From JAUQQI01 sp040289115 (GTDB lineage Bacteria > Chloroflexota > Dehalococcoidia > JAUQQI01), in NCBI GenBank assembly GCA_040289115.1, contig PSKS01000022.1, forward strand, positions 1-34,503: DNA of 34,503 nucleotides, in the 5' to 3' direction. A model generated the notes under the pieces. That model searched no databases. It was not told the DNA's origin and worked only from the letters and a program-made list of their open reading frames with translations. Position numbers and translations under genes: made by a program. Positions 30,222 to 34,503 of this stretch are shown here, in pieces. How positions within the stretch are numbered: the stretch's first letter is position 1; each line of letters starts with the position of its first letter.

Positions 30222-30574
30222 CCTCCGGTCAGCCTGGCTTCCAGGTACTCTTTAAGGGCCACCGCGTTGTTGTGCTCTAGGTCCCTGGCGCTGAAGAGCA
30301 AGGTTATATCCCCCGCCCGGGCGGCCTCAAGGAGGGGCTTTAAGGCCTCGGGCCTCGAGTCGAGCTCGGCAAAGTAGCGGGCCTTAAACTCCTCCCACCT
30401 GGCTGGGTCGTGGCCGAACCAGCGCCTCAGGCCATCGCTGGGGGCGGCCTCCTTTAGCCAGCCGTCAAGCTTAAGCTCATCCTTTTTGAGGCCCCGCGGC
30501 CAGAGCCGCTCGACCAGGAACCGGCGCCCGTCCAAGGGCTCCGGGGGCTCATAAATCCGCTTAAGCCGGATCAT
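30218..30574 (-). CDS. DUF488 family protein
   Basis: This 118-residue cytoplasmic protein has the family signature KRIYEPPEPLDGRRFLVERLWPRGL near the start, WFGHDPARWEEFKARY in the middle and ITLLFSARDLEHNNAVALKEYL at the end. DUF488 proteins are widespread, of unknown biochemical function, and often found in nitrosative or oxidative stress clusters. It overlaps the Crp/Fnr gene by 4 bases and follows the AhpD-like gene by 17 bases. Confidence 0.85.
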   Translation of the reverse strand: MIRLKRIYEPPEPLDGRRFLVERLWPRGLKKDELKLDGWLKEAAPSDGLRRWFGHDPARWEEFKARYFAELDSRPEALKPLLEAARAGDITLLFSARDLEHNNAVALKEYLEARLTGG

Positions 30575-30591
30575 CTGGGCTCCCCCTGGGA

Positions 30592-30849
30592 TTATATCTC
30601 CGAACCGAGCAGCCCCCGCTCGGCCAGCCGCCGCAGGAGCAGGTGGAAATAGACCAGGCTAACGTACTGTCGCCAGCGTGCAACAACCTCCTGGGTTCCA
30701 CAATAGTCTAACTGGGAGACCCAGACCTTCACCGGCTCGAGAAGACGCGGGTCAAGGCCGATGGTCTGCACCCAAGCCTCAAGCGCCCGCATCGCCTCGA
30801 CCGCCTCGGGGGCGACCTGCCGGTAGTCCCGGCGCATGCCTTTTGCCAT
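30592..30849 (-). CDS. AhpD/carboxymuconolactone decarboxylase-like remnant or variant
   Basis: This 85-residue protein matches the first half of an AhpD-like alkylhydroperoxidase: DYRQVAPEAVEAMRALEAWVQTIGLDPRLLEPVKVWVSQ. Where the family has its CxxC active site (normally after VSQ), this one reads LDYCGTQEVVARW with a single cysteine, and the following helices are not recognisable. Length is about half of the family. It may be a binding variant without enzymatic activity or the result of a deletion. It lies 11 bases after the NnrS-like gene. Confidence 0.55.
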   Translation of the reverse strand: MAKGMRRDYRQVAPEAVEAMRALEAWVQTIGLDPRLLEPVKVWVSQLDYCGTQEVVARWRQYVSLVYFHLLLRRLAERGLLGSEI

Positions 30850-30860
30850 CGGCCCAACTC

Positions 30861-31940
30861 CTAGGTTTTTGCATTCGACTTCGCCGTTACGCTTCGGACA
30901 ACCGCCAGCAGGAAGAATAACAGGGTGGCGACTGCGTTAAAGAGCCCCCCGAACCCCCGCAAACCTGATAACCCCGCCAGGTCACCTGCAATCCGGGCGG
31001 TGAGCGAGGCATGGAGGAGTACCAGGGGGACGTAGAGGACTGGGTGGAACGGGAACGGAACCGCAGCCACGGCCGGCAGGATGATCAGGGCGTGACCGAA
31101 GATCATCGACATTACGAAGCCCAAGAATATCGCGTGCAGGCCCCCGTCGTAAGCGGGTCCGGCCAGGATATACGGCCCCAGCGCCCACCAGAGGCCGCCC
31201 ACCCCGAGCCAGAAAAAGCCGAGGAGGAGGCACGTGGCAATGAACCGCACCTGGCCCGGCCGCCGAACGGTAACCCAGGCGACGTCGTATTTGAGAAGCC
31301 ATAAGGCCATGGCTGCCAGGGCCAGCCCCGAAAGCCGGTGGCCCGCCTCGGGGACGAGCAGGCCCAGACCCAGGCCGCCCATTAGTGTCGCCGTAATCAG
31401 CCCCAAAAGTCGCCCGGCCACCGGCGGACGGGCGGCCACCCGGGAGAGCTCCAGCCGCTCCCCCATGATGGTCAGCACTAGGAACCCGGCCCACCAATCG
31501 GCCGCCTGCGCAAGACCCCGACCCAGCCACCAGCTGACGTTTCCCCCGGCCCAGAGGACCGCGCCCAACCCCATGATAGCGAGGCCATCGTCGGGGTGCC
31601 GGCTCAGGGCCCGGAGGTAAAGGCCGACAAGTCCGACGGCCGCGGCCAGGCCCAGAAGCTGCGGCGCCGGGGCTGGCACGCCCAGGACCAGGGCCAAGGA
31701 ACCAGCCCCAGCCAGGAGCGGAATCAGGTAACCGGCTGGGAGGCCCACCCCCACGGCCCGCTCCAGGCTTATAAGGGTGCCCAGAAAGCCCGAGACCATC
31801 AGCGCCCCGTGCCGGGCCGGGTCCGGCACCGTGGGGGCTGTCAGAAGCCCGAGCCGGGCCAGCCCGGTCCAGATGCCGGCGAGAAAGCCCAGCCCGGCCA
31901 GCAGGATGAACAGCCGACGCAACCCCAGGTGGGAAGTCAC
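30861..31940 (-). CDS. NnrS-like haem-copper membrane protein
   Basis: This 359-residue protein has about 12 membrane helices with the NnrS hallmarks HGALMVSGFLGTLISLERAV, GGNVSWWL, GERLELSR and HAIFLGFVMSMIFGHALIILPAV. NnrS proteins protect bacteria against NO and nitrosative stress and bind haem and copper. The histidines in HGALMVSG, HAIFLGF and GHALI are likely ligands. The GTG start shares a base with the upstream stop (TAGTG). Its place beside hemerythrin-DUF2249 and Crp/Fnr genes supports the NO role. Confidence 0.88.
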   Translation of the reverse strand: MTSHLGLRRLFILLAGLGFLAGIWTGLARLGLLTAPTVPDPARHGALMVSGFLGTLISLERAVGVGLPAGYLIPLLAGAGSLALVLGVPAPAPQLLGLAAAVGLVGLYLRALSRHPDDGLAIMGLGAVLWAGGNVSWWLGRGLAQAADWWAGFLVLTIMGERLELSRVAARPPVAGRLLGLITATLMGGLGLGLLVPEAGHRLSGLALAAMALWLLKYDVAWVTVRRPGQVRFIATCLLLGFFWLGVGGLWWALGPYILAGPAYDGGLHAIFLGFVMSMIFGHALIILPAVAAVPFPFHPVLYVPLVLLHASLTARIAGDLAGLSGLRGFGGLFNAVATLLFFLLAVVRSVTAKSNAKT

Positions 31941-32443
31941 TAGCCGCCCCGTGCCAAAATGACCGAAAGGCCGACGATGGCAACGCTGAGGAGCAGGTTG
32001 ACCCGGGCAAGCCAGACCGAGAGCCGCCGCAGCCTTAACGCCTCGGGGGAGCCAGGCTCCTTGCGGGCCAGCGCTACCGCCCTAACCCCAACCCCAAAGT
32101 CGTGGAGGGCCGTCAGCCCTAAAACCAGGCCCACCAGGATAGCCTTTGTGCCCAGGGTGTGGGCAAAGCCCGTCCGCCAGAAGGCCGGGTCAAACCAAGT
32201 CGAAGGGGTAACGCCCCGCAAGAGCAGGATGACCTGTCCAGTGATTACCAGGGTAATCAGGGCGCCCCAGCCGAGGACCCGGGCCCGCCGGCCGATCAGG
32301 TCTAAAAGGTCGGGCAGGAACGGTCGGAACTGCGGGGTCCTAAGGGCCGGGATCACCGCGAGGGCCAGGAAAACCGAACCCCCAACCCAGGCCGCTGCCA
32401 CCAACAGGTGGATGCCCACGACCAGAAGATAGAGCTCCCGCAT
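31940..32443 (-). CDS. CopD-like membrane protein
   Basis: This 167-residue protein has four helices with histidines on the first (VGIHLLVAAAWVGGSVFLALAV), the third (FAHTLGTKAILVGLVLGLTALHDFG) and a conserved W-x-G pattern, as in the CopD/DUF4149-type family. Such proteins occur near copper and haem-copper enzymes and may move copper or haem. It starts 11 bases after the hemerythrin-DUF2249 gene and overlaps the NnrS-like gene by one base. The exact subfamily is uncertain. Confidence 0.75.
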   Translation of the reverse strand: MRELYLLVVGIHLLVAAAWVGGSVFLALAVIPALRTPQFRPFLPDLLDLIGRRARVLGWGALITLVITGQVILLLRGVTPSTWFDPAFWRTGFAHTLGTKAILVGLVLGLTALHDFGVGVRAVALARKEPGSPEALRLRRLSVWLARVNLLLSVAIVGLSVILARGG

Positions 32444-32454
32444 CCAGCACTAGT

Positions 32455-33147
32455 TTACCCGGTGCGGGAGATAAGCACCCGCCAGACCGCCGGCCCCTGC
32501 TCCAGATACGTCCAGCCGAAGATGCCGGGCCGCTCGGCCTTGAACTGGTAATAAAGGGGCTTGGGGTCGTGGTCATTGACCAGAATGAAAGCCTCGCCTG
32601 GCCCAAGACTTTCAAAGGTCTGGAAAATGAGGGGGTGCCGCTGTGGGGGTGGTATCATCCGAACGTCCAGGGTCGTCCTGACCGCCGGGCTTCCGGGGGC
32701 CTCCGACTCTTCGGCCCTGAGCCCGGCCAGAACCCTGTCCTGGTCGGCTGCCGGAAGGTATATATCCAGTAGGGGCAGGTAGACCCGCTCTTCCTTTTCG
32801 AGGTGGAGTAGGACGATCGCCTCAAGACCCACCGCCAGCCGCTTTAAAGCCTCAGGGTCGGGGGCCGACCCGGCCTTTAGACGGTCGATGTAGCCCTCGA
32901 TAAACCGGTGGTCGATTTCCATCGTGGCCGTGGCCCGACCCCAGGCTTTGATCAGGGGTTCCACGGCGGCATACAGGTGCCTTTCTTCGGCTCGGGCGTG
33001 GGGCAAAAGCTCGCCAGATAGAAAATCCACCAGGTCTTGGAAAGCTTCTGGGGAACCTGTGCTCAAGTAGGCGCCGACCTTTTCCGTGAGCTTCTGGCGG
33101 AGTTCGGCGTGGTGTGCCCGGACGGCATTAGCAAGGCTCGAAGGCAT
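32455..33147 (-). CDS. Hemerythrin HHE domain fused to DUF2249
   Basis: This 230-residue protein has an N-terminal hemerythrin-like four-helix domain (about 1-150). Its di-iron ligands are in RAHHAELR, HARAEERHLY, EIDHRFIEGY and HLEKEERVYLP. The C-terminal DUF2249 domain (about 155-230) has LDVRMIPPPQRHPLIFQTFE and FGWTYLEQGPAVWRVLI. HHE-DUF2249 proteins occur in denitrifiers near NO reductase and NnrS genes and are thought to bind NO or repair iron-sulfur or di-iron centres. The ATG at 33147 is set by GGGAGGG 6 bases upstream. It heads an operon of eight tightly packed genes. Confidence 0.9.
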   Translation of the reverse strand: MPSSLANAVRAHHAELRQKLTEKVGAYLSTGSPEAFQDLVDFLSGELLPHARAEERHLYAAVEPLIKAWGRATATMEIDHRFIEGYIDRLKAGSAPDPEALKRLAVGLEAIVLLHLEKEERVYLPLLDIYLPAADQDRVLAGLRAEESEAPGSPAVRTTLDVRMIPPPQRHPLIFQTFESLGPGEAFILVNDHDPKPLYYQFKAERPGIFGWTYLEQGPAVWRVLISRTG

Positions 33148-33360
33148 GAATAACCCTCCCATAGTCAAATTGCGGGCAAGGCTGAGGTCCAACCCCCCAA
33201 TCCGGATGTTATCAGCCCCTGGCCACGGATTCTTTGCGCCGGCGCAATGAACGGCGTCCCCGCAGTAAGAGGCTCATTATTTTGTAGACAACTCAAGATA
33301 ATAAAGTTGCCTTAAGGCTAAATATTTGGATGTATCCTTGGGTTATTTCTGCTGATCCAG

Positions 33361-33762
33361 TTGGTACCCTACGGGCGCAACCACACCAACCCACCGGTGA
33401 TGTCCGAGCCTGCCTGGGACAGCCCCCAAACCCGGGCGCTTTTCTTCCGGGCCTGTGGGGATTGCCATAGCAATCAGACGAACTGGCCCTGGTACAGTAA
33501 CATTGCGCCGATTTCGTGGCTAGTCCAGCGGGATGTGGACCAAGGCCGGGCCAAGTTCAACGTTTCGGAATGGGGCCTGCCTCGGCGCAATGAGGGTCAC
33601 GAGGCGGCGGAAAAAGTGCAGGAGGGAAGCATGCCGCCGGCCATCTACATGGTCATGCACCCCGAAGCCAGGCTCTCGGCCCAGGAGCTGAGGCAGTTTC
33701 TAAACGGCCTTGCTCAGACATTTGGCACCAAGGAAGGTGAGCGCCGAGAGCGCCGCCGCTGA
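33361..33762 (+). CDS. Haem-binding domain protein (Haem_bd), start unclear
   Basis: This protein carries the PF14376-type signature: VPYGRNHTNPPV, one haem c site CGDCH in FFRACGDCHSNQTNWPWYSNIAPISWLV, then DVDQGRAKFNVSEW. Such proteins are small membrane-anchored cytochromes. The open frame continues upstream through a hydrophobic stretch GLFLLIQL (33340-33363), the expected anchor, but reaches TAA at 33319-33321 without ATG, GTG or a TTG before the anchor. The only canonical start is TTG 33361, which would cut the anchor off. A small 5' loss or sequence error, or a CTG start, is likely. It stands alone on the plus strand. Confidence 0.7.
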   Translation: MVPYGRNHTNPPVMSEPAWDSPQTRALFFRACGDCHSNQTNWPWYSNIAPISWLVQRDVDQGRAKFNVSEWGLPRRNEGHEAAEKVQEGSMPPAIYMVMHPEARLSAQELRQFLNGLAQTFGTKEGERRERRR

Positions 33763-33956
33763 AGGCGAGCTACACCCGGAAATCAAGCCGGTTTAACCGC
33801 GGCCCAAGGGCTCGAGGAAGTCGAAAGGCGGGACTTAAAGCTGGTTAGGCGTAGGGAAGCTGCCTTCCATCGGCCGCCTCCAAAACTGGAGCTGAACCTT
33901 TCGGCCGGCGCGCGGAGACCGCCGACGCAGCGGTCGGGAAGGCCTTCCGCGCTCAG

Positions 33957-34236
33957 GCCGAGCAAATCCCAGCGGTCCGCTTTGAAACCATCGAACACCC
34001 GCCCCCACAGCAGCGACAGCACGATGAAAATTGCCGCCGTAGGTCGCATAGACGCGGCCGAAGTGCGAGCTGTCTTGGAAGGTTGGGATGACCCCGTAGC
34101 TGATAAACACCAGGGCTCCCACCAGGCCCCACGGCTAGGGTCTTCCCTCGCGCAGCCATTGCCACACGAGCCAGCCGCCGCCGATCTCCGCCAGCTTGGC
34201 CGGAGCAAAAAGCAGCGCACTAGCGATCTCGGTCAT
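33957..34236 (-). pseudogene. UPF0060 (YnfA) family pseudogene
   Basis: ATG 34236 begins a UPF0060 small membrane protein: ALLFAPAKLAEIGGGWLVW and WLREGRP. An in-frame TAG at 34137-34135 (codon 34) interrupts it, after which PWGLVGALVFISYGVIPTF and HFGRVYATYGGNF follow in the same frame. A one-base shift near 34024-34033 then leads to FIVLSLLWGRVFDGF and DRWDLLG. The end of the family is not recognisable. With a nonsense codon and at least one frameshift the gene is dead. Confidence 0.75.
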
Positions 34237-34414
34237 GCCGCTAATCTCCTCGTCGCGTTGATTTTGCTAGGTCCGAACTTTTGGTAGGTGGGTCCCACTT
34301 GCCGCTTAACTCGGTCTCGATTCGTCAACGGGCACCGCTGCTCGGCCGCGGGTCATCTTTGGCCGGCTTCTCGTCGTGGCAATGTCGATGAAGTGACTGA
34401 GTTGTAGTACGCTA

Positions 34415-34503
34415 CAAACCCGTAGCTTTCTAAAAGCTGCCTTAAACCCACCCGAAAGAGCCGGTGGTCGTCCACTATCACCACCCGCCTGCCCACCTAC
34501 GGG
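34415..34503 (-). pseudogene. Truncated paralogue of the NarL-like regulator, window edge
   Basis: On the minus strand the edge reads the end of a kinase-like gene (CCCGTAG), then GTG and the first 27 residues of the regulator at 3507 (GRRVVIVDDHRLF to LLESYGF). Three base changes, all synonymous, separate the copies. After residue 27 the frame runs into unrelated sequence and stops about 20 codons later. It is a 5' fragment of a second kinase-regulator locus that continues beyond the window. Inverted relative to 3500-3588. Confidence 0.8.

Noticed and set aside
34135..34137. TAG in the UPF0060 gene as suppressed or pyrrolysine codon
   Set aside because: A further frameshift follows within the same gene and its end is unrecognisable, so decay is simpler.
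1..34503. CRISPR arrays, tRNA or rRNA genes, insertion sequences, integrase or phage genes
   Set aside because: None was seen by eye on either strand. There are no regularly spaced repeats, cloverleaf signatures or transposase motifs.

Overview
The window is high-GC bacterial DNA filled almost end to end with respiratory and nitrogen-oxide genes. A B-type (ba3) oxidase, a two-domain thermophile-type protein disulfide oxidoreductase, TTG and GTG starts, and a lipoprotein NirK with an extra N-terminal cupredoxin domain suggest a thermophilic, facultatively aerobic, partly denitrifying bacterium from a deep high-GC lineage (Chloroflexota- or Firmicutes-like). No rRNA, tRNA or CRISPR was seen, so the lineage is not fixed.

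Layout. 0.1-4.2 kb: a GlsB/YeaQ-type membrane protein, a DoxX-like protein with a degenerate receiver, and a NarX/NarL-like kinase-regulator pair. 4.4-9.5 kb, mostly minus strand: a YHS protein, a receiver/multicopper-oxidase chimera, a methyltransferase, an NDH-2/SQR-type flavoprotein, a cytochrome c, a SHOCT protein, a DUF2892 protein, a thioredoxin reductase remnant and a disulfide oxidoreductase with an in-frame UGA at its second active site. 9.5-15.5 kb, plus strand: an ArsR regulator, an OsmC protein, the complete ba3 oxidase operon including a 39-residue subunit IIa, two Usp proteins and a NarL-type regulator with a dead receiver. 15.5-21.2 kb, minus: a NO-reductase-like heme-copper operon (small membrane subunit, CuA subunit, subunit I without the active-site tyrosine, SCO1, and a cytochrome b/ferredoxin/MvhD-like fusion) preceded by an Rrf2 regulator. 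21.3-24.8 kb, plus: a ZIP transporter, NirK and a radical SAM/SPASM protein. 24.8-28.6 kb, minus: a run of damaged genes (metE-like, hemerythrin, OsmC, COX II/IV, PAS-LuxR) around an intact COX III. 28.7-33.1 kb, minus: a tight eight-gene operon (hemerythrin-DUF2249, CopD-like, NnrS-like, AhpD-like, DUF488, Crp/Fnr and two small paralogous membrane proteins). 33.3-34.5 kb: a haem-binding protein, a broken UPF0060 gene and, at the very edge, an inverted diverged copy of the start of the NarL-like regulator.

Together the genes describe nitrite to NO (NirK), NO removal (NOR-like complex fed by a quinol-oxidising cytochrome b/FeS protein), O2 respiration (ba3) and handling of nitrosative and metal stress. 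Six copies of a palindrome CCYACCC-N4-GGGTRGG lie in front of five of these operons, most about 30 bp upstream of a possible -10 box, suggesting one shared activator. The strongest single surprise is the probable selenocysteine codon in the disulfide oxidoreductase. Many genes carry internal deletions or frameshifts. These may be real decay or assembly error, and that caveat applies to the UGA call too.
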